From assembly GCA_937907605.1 (NCBI GenBank), contig CALCYI010000034.1:12821-76820 (forward strand): a DNA stretch of 64,000 bases. Direction: 5' to 3'. Within the stretch, counting starts at the first letter, position 1. Every line of letters begins with the position of its first letter. The notes beneath the pieces were generated by a model. That model saw nothing but the letters and a program-made list of their open reading frames with translations. It had not been told where the DNA came from and searched no databases. Shown piece by piece: positions 52,540-61,484 of this stretch. Position numbers and translations under genes: made by a program. The DNA comes from an uncultured Clostridia bacterium (GTDB lineage: Bacteria; Bacillota; Clostridia; Oscillospirales; Acutalibacteraceae).

Positions 52540-53656
52540 CAACTCCGCAACGACTAAGCCCGATAAGGTTGCGGCGGACAAAGTATACGAAATGCTCACG
52601 GAAAGCTTCGGAAATCCGTCAAGCTTTCACAGAGCGGGGCTCGACGCTAACGCTGAGATAAGGCACGCGCGCGAGGTAATAGCAAAATCGCTTTCTGCAG
52701 AGAACGAGGAAATATATTTCACCTCTGGCGGAACGGAGGCTAACAACCTTGCGATTTTCGGCGCGGCTGAGGCTAAAAAGCGGCTCGGAAAAAGAATAGT
52801 AACAACTGCGATAGAGCATGAGAGCGTGCTTGAAGCAGTGAACGAGCTTGAAAAGCAAGGCTTCGAGGTAATACGCCTAATACCCGACGCAAGCGGAAAT
52901 ATAAGCGAAGAGCAGATATTTGAAGCGGTAAACGCCGATACTATACTTGTATCAATTATGTACGTAAACAACGAGGTAGGCTCAATCCTTCCCATTGAGT
53001 GCGTAAGGAAAGCCGTAACTAAAGCAGGCGCTCCTGCCTTAATCCATTTTGACTGCGTACAGGCGTACGGAAAGCTTAATATAAAGCCGAAAAAGCTCGG
53101 CGCGGACTTAGTTACAGTTTCGGCTCACAAGGTGCACGCTCCCAAGGGAGTGGGCGCGCTCTATATCAAAAAGGGCACAAGAATCGTTCCGCGCACCTAC
53201 GGCGGCGCGCAGGAGAGCAAAATACGCCCGGGTACAGAGGCGGCTCCGCTGATTGCGGGCTTCGGCAAGGCGGTTGAAATCGCGCCTCCCATAAAGGAGC
53301 AGCGCGAAAAAATAAAGGCGCTGAAAGAATATGCGGTTAATAAACTGCTCGAAATTGACGGAATAAGAATCAACTCTCCCGAAAACGCGAGCGATTACAT
53401 CATCAATTTTTACGTACCGACCTTTATGACCAGCCAGACTCTCGTTCAGCATCTTTCGTCGAAATACGGAATATGTATTTCAAGCGGTTCGGCATGCGCT
53501 AAAGGTAAAAAGAGCCACGTGCTTACGGCGATGCGCCTGCCCGACAAGGTTATCGAACACTCGGTAAGAGTAAGCTTTTCAAGAAACAGTACAAAAGAGG
53601 ATATTGACGCGCTTATAAAAGCATTAAGCGAAACAGTTAAGCAGTATCCGATATAG
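52526..53656 (+). CDS. Cysteine desulfurase (NifS/IscS-like)
   Basis: PLP enzyme that takes sulfur from cysteine. 376 residues with IYLDNSATTKP at the start, TSGGTEANNLAIFGA near 75, the PLP lysine in TVSAHKVHAPKGVGALYI, and the catalytic-cysteine loop SSGSACAKGKKSHVL near 325. It lies 10 bp before thiI, the same pairing as nifZ-thiI in Bacillus, so it most likely feeds sulfur to ThiI for tRNA 4-thiouridine. Confidence 0.94.
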   Translation: MIYLDNSATTKPDKVAADKVYEMLTESFGNPSSFHRAGLDANAEIRHAREVIAKSLSAENEEIYFTSGGTEANNLAIFGAAEAKKRLGKRIVTTAIEHESVLEAVNELEKQGFEVIRLIPDASGNISEEQIFEAVNADTILVSIMYVNNEVGSILPIECVRKAVTKAGAPALIHFDCVQAYGKLNIKPKKLGADLVTVSAHKVHAPKGVGALYIKKGTRIVPRTYGGAQESKIRPGTEAAPLIAGFGKAVEIAPPIKEQREKIKALKEYAVNKLLEIDGIRINSPENASDYIINFYVPTFMTSQTLVQHLSSKYGICISSGSACAKGKKSHVLTAMRLPDKVIEHSVRVSFSRNSTKEDIDALIKALSETVKQYPI

Positions 53657-53666
53657 AGGAAAAATA

Positions 53667-54836
53667 ATGAAGGAAATAATCTTAATCAAAAACGGCGAGC
53701 TTGTACTCAAGGGACTCAACCGCAACACCTTTGAGGACATACTAATTAAAAATATGAAAAAGGCGCTTAGCGACATCGGCGAGTTCACCTTTACAAAATC
53801 ACAGTCAACCATTATGCTTGAGCCCGCAGACGAAGATATTGACCTTGACGACGCGACCGACGTGCTCTCAAAGGTATTCGGTATTGCGGCGCTCTCAAGA
53901 GCAGCGGTTGCCGAAAAGGATATGGACGACATAAAAAGGGTTGCCGAGGAATATCTCAGCGAGGAGCTCGATACAGCAAAAACCTTTAAGGTTGAAGCAA
54001 AGCGCAGCGACAAGAAATTCCCCTTCAAATCCCCCGAAATTCAGCAGGAGCTCGGCGGCTTTCTCCTTTCAAAGCACCATAATTTAAAGGTTGACGTGCA
54101 CAATCCCGAGCTTACCGTAACCGTTGAGGTAAGGGATACCCACGCGTTCGTCAGAGGTAATAATATTAAGGGCGCGGGCGGTATGCCAGTAGCCACAAGC
54201 GGAAGAGCCGCCGTGCTCATAAGCGGAGGTATCGACTCCCCCGTTGCCGCATATATGATGGCAAAGCGCGGTATCGAGCTCGTTGCGGTACATTTTGCTT
54301 CACCGCCGTATACCTCGCAGCTCGCTGAGGACAAGGTAATGGAGCTGCTTCACAGGGTAGCGAAATACAGCGGACCTATCACGACCTATGTAGTTCCGTT
54401 TACCGAAATTCAGGAGCAGATAAAGGAAAAGTGCAACGAGGATTATTTTACGCTGATTATGAGGCGGTATATGATGAAGATAAGCGAGATACTCGCAAAG
54501 CATCAGAGATGCTCGGCACTTATCACGGGTGAAAGCGTGGGTCAGGTTGCAAGCCAGACAATATACGCCCTCGGCTGTACGGACGCGGCAGTAAGTATGC
54601 CCGTATTCCGTCCCTGTATCGGAATGGACAAGGTCGAGATAATAAGCATATCAAGGCAGATTGACACCTTTGAAACCTCCATTCAGCCCTACGAGGACTG
54701 CTGTACGGTATTCACCCCGAAGCACCCTAAAACGAGGGCAAAACTTGAGGACGTATTAAAAGAGGAAGAAGCGCTTGACGAAGCGCCGATGATTGAAAGA
54801 GCCGTAATGGGCGCAAGAAAAAGAGTAATAAAATAG
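53667..54836 (+). CDS. thiI: tRNA 4-thiouridine synthetase ThiI
   Basis: Adenylates U8 of tRNA and inserts sulfur. Order: NFLD/THUMP region in 1-165 (IILIKNGELVLKGLNRNTFE, TFKVEAKRSDKKFPFKS), then the PP-loop SGGIDSPVAAYMMAKRG near 190. No rhodanese domain is present, as in other Firmicutes. The partner desulfurase is immediately upstream. Confidence 0.95.
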   Translation: MKEIILIKNGELVLKGLNRNTFEDILIKNMKKALSDIGEFTFTKSQSTIMLEPADEDIDLDDATDVLSKVFGIAALSRAAVAEKDMDDIKRVAEEYLSEELDTAKTFKVEAKRSDKKFPFKSPEIQQELGGFLLSKHHNLKVDVHNPELTVTVEVRDTHAFVRGNNIKGAGGMPVATSGRAAVLISGGIDSPVAAYMMAKRGIELVAVHFASPPYTSQLAEDKVMELLHRVAKYSGPITTYVVPFTEIQEQIKEKCNEDYFTLIMRRYMMKISEILAKHQRCSALITGESVGQVASQTIYALGCTDAAVSMPVFRPCIGMDKVEIISISRQIDTFETSIQPYEDCCTVFTPKHPKTRAKLEDVLKEEEALDEAPMIERAVMGARKRVIK

Positions 54837-54851
54837 TAAAGAGGTCATATT

Positions 54852-56030
54852 ATGGAATTTGATTATGAGCTTGAGGACATTTTATATTCAATGAAGGAAA
54901 AGGACGAAAACGGCAAGGATGATGAAAAGCAGCGCGTCGAGTACGCAAAGCCGCTTGAGCCGCCCAAGCCGAGAATGAGCGAAGCGCAGAAACCGCCTGA
55001 GCCGACTAAGGTTGAAAAAAGCAGCTTCGATTTAAGCGCGGTTAAGGGAAAGCTCAATGAGACTAAGGAAAGCTTAAAACGAAAAAACGAAAGCAGCGAA
55101 AAGGTAAAGCTCAGCTTTAAGCTCCCCGAGCCTGTTGAAAAAGCGCTTAATAAGGTAACTGAAGCGATAAAAAAAATACCGCTCAAAAAGGCGGCGGTTG
55201 CGCTCGGCGCGGTAGTAGTTGCGTTCGCGCTGATATTCGGCGGAATTAGGCTCGTAAACTACGCGAAGGGCGCGTATATCAGAAAATATGAAAAGAAATA
55301 CAACATCACCTTCCCCGTGGGAATCAGAAAGGATTTCTGCGACGAATACGGTAAGAACCAATCCTATGCGGGAAGGCTGTATATTGAGGACACCGAAACG
55401 GACAAGGCGGTATACTCCTCAGGCGTAAAGGAAAACGCAGTGCTTTTAAAGGGCTCAACCGTGCTTGAAGCTCAGGAGGTGCGCTCCATAGCGCTTGATA
55501 AGAGCTATGCCGACCTCGAAAGGATATATTCAACGCCCGAGGGCTTTAAAAAGGCGAGCCAGAAGGTGACCTTTAACACGCTCTTTGAGGAGGAGAATTA
55601 CAGGGTCATAGCCGCATTTTACACCAACACGAAGGCTGAGGACGACGACGAATATATATTCCCCTACTGTGCCTTTGGAAATATGACCGAAAAAAGCTTT
55701 AAGGGCTTTGAGGACAGAATCAAGTCAAGACGGCTTTACGATACGGGCTTCCAGCTTTTATACGAGCACAGAATATTAACCCTCAGCGTACCGAGCGACT
55801 TTATGCCGAATTTCAAATTCGTCGTTGTATGCGTAAAAACAAAGAGCAGCTTTAAAAGGAGCAGCACAGCAACGCCGAACGAAACGATACATTACCCGCA
55901 GGTATGGTACGATAAGAACAACGAGAAAAACCCGTACTACCTCGCGGGAAAATGGTATCCCGAAATTATTACAGACGCTGAAAAAGGAACGACCAAAAAG
56001 CTTACTATGAACGATTTTGACTTCAGCTAA
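54852..56030 (+). CDS. Single-pass membrane protein of unknown function (392 aa)
   Basis: Residues 1-110 are charged, Lys/Glu/Pro-rich (cytoplasmic). A membrane helix spans about 113-132 (AAVALGAVVVAFALIFGGIRL). The outside domain (135-392) has YNITFPVGIRKDFCDEYGKNQSYAGRLYIEDTETDKAVYSSG and a C-terminal VWYDKNNEKNPYYLAGKWYPEI. No family recognised. It is last in the HAD-NUDIX operon and ends at a strong terminator. Confidence 0.75.
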   Translation: MEFDYELEDILYSMKEKDENGKDDEKQRVEYAKPLEPPKPRMSEAQKPPEPTKVEKSSFDLSAVKGKLNETKESLKRKNESSEKVKLSFKLPEPVEKALNKVTEAIKKIPLKKAAVALGAVVVAFALIFGGIRLVNYAKGAYIRKYEKKYNITFPVGIRKDFCDEYGKNQSYAGRLYIEDTETDKAVYSSGVKENAVLLKGSTVLEAQEVRSIALDKSYADLERIYSTPEGFKKASQKVTFNTLFEEENYRVIAAFYTNTKAEDDDEYIFPYCAFGNMTEKSFKGFEDRIKSRRLYDTGFQLLYEHRILTLSVPSDFMPNFKFVVVCVKTKSSFKRSSTATPNETIHYPQVWYDKNNEKNPYYLAGKWYPEIITDAEKGTTKKLTMNDFDFS

Positions 56031-56034
56031 AACG

Positions 56035-56064
56035 AAACGGCTTCACCCTGAGGTGAAGCCGTTT
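56035..56064. terminator. Bidirectional intrinsic terminator
   Basis: AAACGGCTTCACC-CTGA-GGTGAAGCCGTTT, thirteen-base stem followed by TATTTTTTATT. Confidence 0.92.
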
Positions 56065-56072
56065 ATTTTTTA

Positions 56073-57758
56073 TTATCTTTCTGCGGGATGGTAGTTAGGA
56101 ACGTATTTCATAAGGATTTCCCTTACGTTCGAGTCGTCAATCTCGGACAGGTCGTTCATCATATTACTGAATTTTTCAGCGTTTATATCCATAGGCTGAT
56201 TTACGAAGATTTTTTCGTTTGCGGTTCTGCTGCGGGTTTCCATTTCGCTTTCCATTGCAAGCTCCTCGTAGAGCTTTTCACCCGGTCTAAGCCCGACAAT
56301 CTCAATCGGGATTTCGTCAAGCGTATAGCCCGAAAGACGAATTATATTCTTAGCTAAATCCATAATTTTTACCGGCTCGCCCATATCAAGCACGAAAACC
56401 TCGCCGCCCTTGGCAAGACCGCCCGCCTGACATACGAGCTGTGCAGCCTCGGGTATCGTCATAAAGTAACGCGTTATATCGGGATGCGTAACCTTAACGG
56501 GTCCGCCCTGCTCAATCTGCTTTTTGAATACCGGAATAACGGAGCCGTGGGAACCGAGCACGTTACCGAACCTCACGGCAGCGTATTCGGTATGCTCGCT
56601 CACCTCGTTCATATGCTGAACAATAATTTCGGTAATTCGCTTCGTACAGCCCATAACGTTAGTCGGGTTAACCGCCTTGTCCGTCGACAGAATTACCATT
56701 TTGTCAACCTTATATTCATCGGCGATAAGCGCTACGTTATATGTACCGAAAATATTATTCTTAACCGCTTCGCACGGGCTGTCCTCCATAAGCGGAACGT
56801 GCTTATGTGCGGCGGCGTGGAATACAACCTCGGGTCTGAACTCGTCAAATACCTCCCTGAGCCTGTCCATATCACGTACTGAGCCTATCCTTACAGCTAC
56901 GTCAAGCTGGTCGCCGTATTTATCGTTCAGCTCGTTGAGAAGCTCAAAAGCACAGTTTTCATAAATATCAAACACGACTATTGCTTTAGGATTGTACCTT
57001 GCGACCTGCATACAGATTTCGGAGCCGATTGAGCCGCCTCCACCCGTTACGAGAACGGTCTTGCCGATAAGATAACGGCACACCTTTCTGTCAAGCTTAA
57101 CCTCGGGACGTGAGAGAAGGTCTGTAATTTCTACGTTCCTTACCTTACGCTTTGAGTGCTCGTCAAGCATTTCCTCTATGGACGGGCTGATTTTAACCTT
57201 AGCTCCCGTGCTTACCGCGATATCGATAATCTCCCTCTGTCTTTCCTTAGATGCTGAAGGTATACACAGGATTATCTGGTCAATTTTGTATTTTTCCTTA
57301 AGCTCGGGAATCTCGCTGCAATTGCCCACAACCTTAATACCGTTAATCTTATTGCCCTTTTTAGACGGATTATCATCGATAGCAATAATCGGCTGGCCGT
57401 TTTTAAAGCGGTCAACATTTAGCGCGTCAATTACAAAATTGCCCATAAAGCCAGCGCCGACTATCATAACTCTCGGGGTTTTGCCGCTTCTTCGAGTTGA
57501 AAACGCCGCAATTCTTCTAATTCCTCTGAAGCTCATACGGGGTACCACAATACTAATTGCAATAAAGAAGAAGCCCATTATGTATGCGTAGTAACCGAGC
57601 GCGCCCTTGTAGCCGAGCTTGTACACGTATACAAAGAAGACTCTGTCGAGGAAGAAGAGATATGAGGTTTCAATAATCGCAGCAGCTATTCCTCTTATAG
57701 TTTCATCAATACCCGCAAAACGCCACACGCTTCGGTAAAGTCCGAGAAGCGCATTAAC
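56073..57758 (-). CDS. CapD/PglF-type nucleoside-diphosphate-sugar 4,6-dehydratase, 5' end missing
   Basis: Polysaccharide-biosynthesis enzyme acting on UDP-HexNAc. The visible chain has the end of the membrane part, a first Rossmann domain (RVMIVGAGFMGNFVIDAL), and a second with VTGGGGSIGSEICMQVARY and the catalytic STDKAVNPTNVMGCTKR (Met in place of Tyr, normal for PglF/FlaA1 relatives). The family-like frame runs upstream past the ATG at 57728 (VNALLGLYRSVWRFAG), then hits TAATAA at about 57780-57785 where sequence character changes. The N-terminal helices are therefore lost at a junction near 57.76 kb. Confidence 0.9.
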   Translation of the reverse strand, partial: VNALLGLYRSVWRFAGIDETIRGIAAAIIETSYLFFLDRVFFVYVYKLGYKGALGYYAYIMGFFFIAISIVVPRMSFRGIRRIAAFSTRRSGKTPRVMIVGAGFMGNFVIDALNVDRFKNGQPIIAIDDNPSKKGNKINGIKVVGNCSEIPELKEKYKIDQIILCIPSASKERQREIIDIAVSTGAKVKISPSIEEMLDEHSKRKVRNVEITDLLSRPEVKLDRKVCRYLIGKTVLVTGGGGSIGSEICMQVARYNPKAIVVFDIYENCAFELLNELNDKYGDQLDVAVRIGSVRDMDRLREVFDEFRPEVVFHAAAHKHVPLMEDSPCEAVKNNIFGTYNVALIADEYKVDKMVILSTDKAVNPTNVMGCTKRITEIIVQHMNEVSEHTEYAAVRFGNVLGSHGSVIPVFKKQIEQGGPVKVTHPDITRYFMTIPEAAQLVCQAGGLAKGGEVFVLDMGEPVKIMDLAKNIIRLSGYTLDEIPIEIVGLRPGEKLYEELAMESEMETRSRTANEKIFVNQPMDINAEKFSNMMNDLSEIDDSNVREILMKYVPNYHPAER

Positions 57759-57759
57759 T

Positions 57760-58029
57760 AATACTACAACTAATGGAGTTTATTATACTACTCCAATAGA
57801 TTTTAATCCTATTGTAGATCAATCAGTTTCTCTTGTGTCTTATATTCGTGGAGTTCCTAATAGGAGTAATAGTGATATTTTTGGGGAACTTGGTGCTGTT
57901 GGTATATCAGCAAGTTTACGGCTTAATGCAATGGATGGTCAAACAGTGACCCACTTTACTGTATGGACTTCTAACGCTATATATTCAGGTGCAACAATAA
58001 CTTGCTTCTTTAAATACACAAAATTATAA
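57760..58029 (+). CDS. 3' fragment of an unrecognised gene, 5' end missing at the junction
   Basis: An open plus-strand frame with no start codon nearby: NTTTNGVYYTTPIDFNPIVD, then about 70 residues ending AIYSGATITCFFKYTKL and TAA at 58027-58029. It is Thr/Ser/Tyr/Asn-rich with short beta-prone repeats, reminiscent of the ends of phage tail or surface appendage proteins, but I cannot name a family. It meets the equally decapitated CapD gene head to head, which marks the breakpoint. Confidence 0.55.
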   Translation, partial: NTTTNGVYYTTPIDFNPIVDQSVSLVSYIRGVPNRSNSDIFGELGAVGISASLRLNAMDGQTVTHFTVWTSNAIYSGATITCFFKYTKL

Positions 58030-58075
58030 CAAAGGTATGTCATGTTAGTATATAAATATTTTGAATTAATGTAGT

Positions 58076-58990
58076 TTAAAAAATAAATTTAATGCTGTAA
58101 AATTGGTTGCCTTTTTTGGTAAATTCGTAGGATTTTATAAGTTTTTTCTTCTGCAAATGAGCAAAAAATTTGTCAATGTATTCACGGGCGCGGGCTTTTG
58201 TTTTGCGGTCGGCGTTGGTGATTCTGCACTTTTTGAAAATATCTTCCAGTGTAAGAATGGGTTTAAGTTGTTTTGAATGTTGCTTAATTTCCAAAACACG
58301 ACGTAAGGTATAATTTTTGAGTGCAATAACGAAAGGTGTGTTGTTTTGATTGGGGACGTCGAGAAGGTTAGCAGGATAAGTCAAAATTTGCCCTTTAATC
58401 TTGGCTTGTTTTGCAAGCGGGCTTTCATCGTAAAAGTAAATGAGTTCCTGCTTTTTGCCGCCAATAATTTTCTCGGTACGTTTGGCTGGCAGAATGGGGG
58501 ATTTGGTAATTTTTTCTGCGCCTTCGTAGTTCAATTCCTCATAGACTTCCAAAATATCGGGGTCGTAAAGTGTACACATAAGCTTGTCTAAAGACTGTTT
58601 GATTTCGGCAAGCTGGTTTTTATATGGTGTATTGCCGTTTTTGTTACCTTCGCAATTTTTACCGCTTAAAGCGCGTTGGATTATGGCAATAGAAATATAG
58701 CGCGTGCCATTGTCATATTCTGAAATACAAACATCTAAAACGGCTCGTTCGTATTCACCGAGTGGTGCGATATTGGTGTAACCGTTTTCATTTTGAAGTT
58801 GGTAGCCACTTTTAATATCACCGTGTTTTTTATGCTTCTTTTTCTCAATTACTCCGCGTTTTGAACCGTTCATCAGCTTCTCATAATTTTCTTCTGTTTG
58901 GTTGAACAAAGTTTTAGTGGCTTTGTCGTTAAGTGTTATACGTGTTTTAGCTGGATAAACCTGAATTGTCTCAGTATCTATTTTGAGCAC
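58076..58990 (-). CDS. Replication-initiator-like protein with winged helices
   Basis: A 304-residue basic protein. The first half has PLGEYERAVLDVCISEYDNGTRYISIAIIQRALSGK, and the C-terminal part has TLRRVLEIKQHSKQLKPILTLEDIF and YIDKFFAHLQKKKLIKSYEFTKKGNQFYSIKF, both looking like winged-helix DNA-binding units in the manner of plasmid/phage Rep proteins. The start is uncertain: GTG at 58990 overlaps the AAAGGAAG ribosome site, and an ATA a few codons on is better spaced but atypical. It follows the primase-helicase gene by 17 bp. AT-rich with codon use unlike the genes left of 57.7 kb. Confidence 0.55.
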   Translation of the reverse strand: MLKIDTETIQVYPAKTRITLNDKATKTLFNQTEENYEKLMNGSKRGVIEKKKHKKHGDIKSGYQLQNENGYTNIAPLGEYERAVLDVCISEYDNGTRYISIAIIQRALSGKNCEGNKNGNTPYKNQLAEIKQSLDKLMCTLYDPDILEVYEELNYEGAEKITKSPILPAKRTEKIIGGKKQELIYFYDESPLAKQAKIKGQILTYPANLLDVPNQNNTPFVIALKNYTLRRVLEIKQHSKQLKPILTLEDIFKKCRITNADRKTKARAREYIDKFFAHLQKKKLIKSYEFTKKGNQFYSIKFIF

Positions 58991-59007
58991 TTCCTTTCAT
59001 AAAACTC

Positions 59008-61014
59008 TTAATCCGCATCTTCGTATTCATTTTTATCAGTTTTTTTGGGGCGATATTCGGTAAAATCGCCATATTCAAGATTGGGCTTGAAAGTATCACA
59101 ATTCGGGTAATAGAAAAAACCAATATCAAAGTTAGAGCCGAAACGATTTTTTAAGCATTTGAGTTGAATCTTGCGAGGAATTTCTTTTTTGGCAGCGTCA
59201 ATAGTAGCAGTATCGCGTTTAAGTAAATCGAGCTGCAATCCCCAAATAACATCAGCGGAATATTCAATATTGCCAGTTTCCTTGAACGCTTCAAAAGAAA
59301 TTTCGGTGTGGTAATTCATACGGTTGAGACTGCTGATAATGATGAAGGTAGTATTGGTTTTGCGTCTAAAAGAAAAAAATTTGTGCAGAACATCATCAAG
59401 AGCGGCTTTGGTGTTATCATAATTGCCTGCCAACAGTTGTAAATAATCGATACAGACAATCGGAGGTCTATCAATTTTGGCGCAGATTTTTTGAAGACGA
59501 GAAAGTAATGAATCAATGTTAATATCATCAAGTTCCCAAATGTAAAGCGGAGTTTGGATTTCTGAAAGATTTTTAATGGCAGTTTTATAAGTGCTACCGT
59601 GTTCGTAAATATTGCCTTGAGAAATTTTGACAGCGGTCAGGGGCTTCTCAATTTTTTTAGTAAAATCGTTAGATTCAATTTTGGCAACTTCACGGGCTAA
59701 AATTTTAGAGTAGAGATAGCCTTGCTCCATTTCGTAACTGCCAAAAATGCAGGTTTCACCTTGACGCGCTATTTGATCCAAAAGTTGAAGAGCAAAGGAA
59801 GTTTTGCCTAGAGCAGGAAGTCCGCCTAAAATATAAATACCGGGCTTAAAATTTTTAATTTCGTTGTCAAGATTCTGAAAACCAGTCTTACGGTTTGCGA
59901 ATTTTTTATTTTCGTCAACATAATCTTGAAAATGCTGAGAGAAATAAAAAGCAGAGTTATTCCCCAATAAACTTTGGTTTTCAGCGTGTTCAATTTTCTC
60001 AAATTCAAGTTGAGCGAGTGATAAAGCGTCGTTAATCATAGCGGTAAGTTTAGAAGTGCCGTTATTTGCGTTTAAAGCGTCATTAAGGTCGATGTCGGGC
60101 GTTTTGGTAATATTTATCGTGCAAGCGGTGAAGGACGCGTCTATGAGCCTCTCACGCAGTTTTACGGCGGCTTTTTGTCCTGCCATATTACTGTCGTTAT
60201 CGTAGGCGATTAAAACACGAAAAATTTTTCCTTGAGATTGAAGTTGCTGAAGTTTAGCTAAAACTTTTTCATTGCCGGAAGTTCCACCACTTGCGATTAT
60301 TCCAAAATTCGGAGAAGGAATGGCTTGCAGAATCGATGCGCCATTTATCGCTCCTTCGGTAATGAGCAAGTCGAAAGAATCGGAATTGGGCAAAAAAATG
60401 GTAGTAGTAGCAGTCGGCGAAATGTTAGAGTACTCTTTAGAGTTAACACCACGCGCAAAAATTCCGCCTCTGTCATTGGGGATTATTATTGCTGGAAATT
60501 TTCTATTAGGCGTTTTGGGATGAGCAAATTCTTTTAAATATCCCCAATTTAACCGTTGTAAAGTGTCAAGCGTCAAGCCGCGCCATTTACCACCTTGCTT
60601 GTCAATAAAATTTTTCAAATTACGGCGAGAAGTTTCAATAATATTGTCAATAATGTTGTTCTCTAACAAATTATTTTTTGTTTTGTCGTCAGTTTCAGCC
60701 GCGAAAGTGTTATTTTTTTCATTGAAATGATTGTCGAGTGAAATACCCTCAATTTCACAAATTTTTTTCACAGCGTCCACAAAATTTGTTAAATCAATGT
60801 CGTAATGGAAAGCGGCAATGTCGATATAGGAAAAACCTTTAGCACATTTTCCGCATAAAAGGCGCGTTCCGTCTTCTGACAATACCGCGCCAGTTCCATC
60901 GTTGCCACTTCCGTTTTCACAACCAATACATTTATAACCGTGCTTGACTTTTTCAAGCCATTGTTCGGGAATTTGGCGACGTTTCAATTCTATTATCACG
61001 TGATCTAATGTCAT
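59008..61014 (-). CDS. Primase-helicase fusion (zinc finger-TOPRIM-DnaB/RecA-like ATPase)
   Basis: A 668-residue replication protein with the gp4-like layout. Residues 28-60 hold a primase-type zinc finger (CIGCENGSGNDG...CGKCAKG). A TOPRIM domain follows: LLITEGAINGASILQA near 213 and VLIAYDNDSNMAGQKAA near 262. The C-terminal helicase has Walker A LGGLPALGKTSFALQLL near 397 and Walker B PPIVCIDYLQLLAG near 520. It would synthesise primers and unwind DNA for an autonomous replicon, phage or integrative element. AGGAGG precedes its ATG. Confidence 0.9.
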   Translation of the reverse strand: MTLDHVIIELKRRQIPEQWLEKVKHGYKCIGCENGSGNDGTGAVLSEDGTRLLCGKCAKGFSYIDIAAFHYDIDLTNFVDAVKKICEIEGISLDNHFNEKNNTFAAETDDKTKNNLLENNIIDNIIETSRRNLKNFIDKQGGKWRGLTLDTLQRLNWGYLKEFAHPKTPNRKFPAIIIPNDRGGIFARGVNSKEYSNISPTATTTIFLPNSDSFDLLITEGAINGASILQAIPSPNFGIIASGGTSGNEKVLAKLQQLQSQGKIFRVLIAYDNDSNMAGQKAAVKLRERLIDASFTACTINITKTPDIDLNDALNANNGTSKLTAMINDALSLAQLEFEKIEHAENQSLLGNNSAFYFSQHFQDYVDENKKFANRKTGFQNLDNEIKNFKPGIYILGGLPALGKTSFALQLLDQIARQGETCIFGSYEMEQGYLYSKILAREVAKIESNDFTKKIEKPLTAVKISQGNIYEHGSTYKTAIKNLSEIQTPLYIWELDDINIDSLLSRLQKICAKIDRPPIVCIDYLQLLAGNYDNTKAALDDVLHKFFSFRRKTNTTFIIISSLNRMNYHTEISFEAFKETGNIEYSADVIWGLQLDLLKRDTATIDAAKKEIPRKIQLKCLKNRFGSNFDIGFFYYPNCDTFKPNLEYGDFTEYRPKKTDKNEYEDAD

Positions 61015-61258
61015 TAGTTTTTTCCTCCTACAGATTAAAATTTTCCTAAGTCTCGCACTTTATCAGTGTCACAATTCATAAGTTTTTTGCCGTAGAAAAT
61101 TTTTTCTGGTAGAATATCAATGCAATTATAAAGTTAGAAATTTTTTGTCTGCAAAGGCGGACTTCTTTTTTTGTCCAAAATTAACATCTCCTTGAAAAAG
61201 CAAAAGATGACAAACACAAACTTGTGAATGTCATCTTCTGAAAAACCTAAATATATAT

Positions 61259-61287
61259 TTGCAAGTCAAAATTTACTGCGTTATAAT
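61259..61287 (+). promoter_or_regulatory. Strong promoter for the candidate structured RNA
   Basis: TTGCAA, 17 bp, TATAAT on the plus strand, opposite to all genes around it. Confidence 0.75.
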
Positions 61288-61293
61288 AAGCGG

Positions 61294-61430
61294 AACTGAA
61301 AAGAAAAAGTTCCGAGTAAGCGGCAATAAAGCCGGAAGGTTTTCGAGTGAATAGGCAGATTTACAAGATAGGCTCTGAGTGTTTAGCGACACCTAGAGCT
61401 TTTATTGCTTATAGGGCAATAAAAATTTTT
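61294..61430 (+). ncRNA. Candidate structured non-coding RNA of about 137 nt
   Basis: Starts seven bases after a near-consensus -10 box and ends in an intrinsic terminator (TTTTATTGC / GCAATAAAA then ATTTTT, 61400-61430). Between are GGAACT-GAAAAGAAAA-AGTTCC, CGGC-AATAAA-GCCG and GCTCTGAGTGT-TTAGCG-ACACCTAGAGC. No ORF fits. I cannot match it to a known family; copy-number control RNA, anti-defence RNA or a guide-like RNA are all open. Confidence 0.6.
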
Positions 61431-61484
61431 GTCATTATATCACAGTAAAATTATTATTTCAAATACCTTTTTATGGAATAAATT

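Larger units (their letters stand above)
61015..61484. other. 470-bp non-coding region with hairpins upstream of the primase-helicase gene
   Basis: No convincing gene. It contains GTCTGC-AAAG-GCGGAC followed by TTCTTTTTTTG at about 61148-61173, a nested hairpin AGATGACA...TGTCATCT with CACAA/TTGTG inside at 61205-61236, and the candidate RNA at 61294-61430. Such a layout beside replication genes could include an origin or copy-number control, but I see no iteron array. Confidence 0.5.

Noticed and set aside
61148..61173. Terminator for an upstream plus-strand gene
   Set aside because: No plus-strand gene precedes it; kept only as one of several hairpins in the non-coding region.
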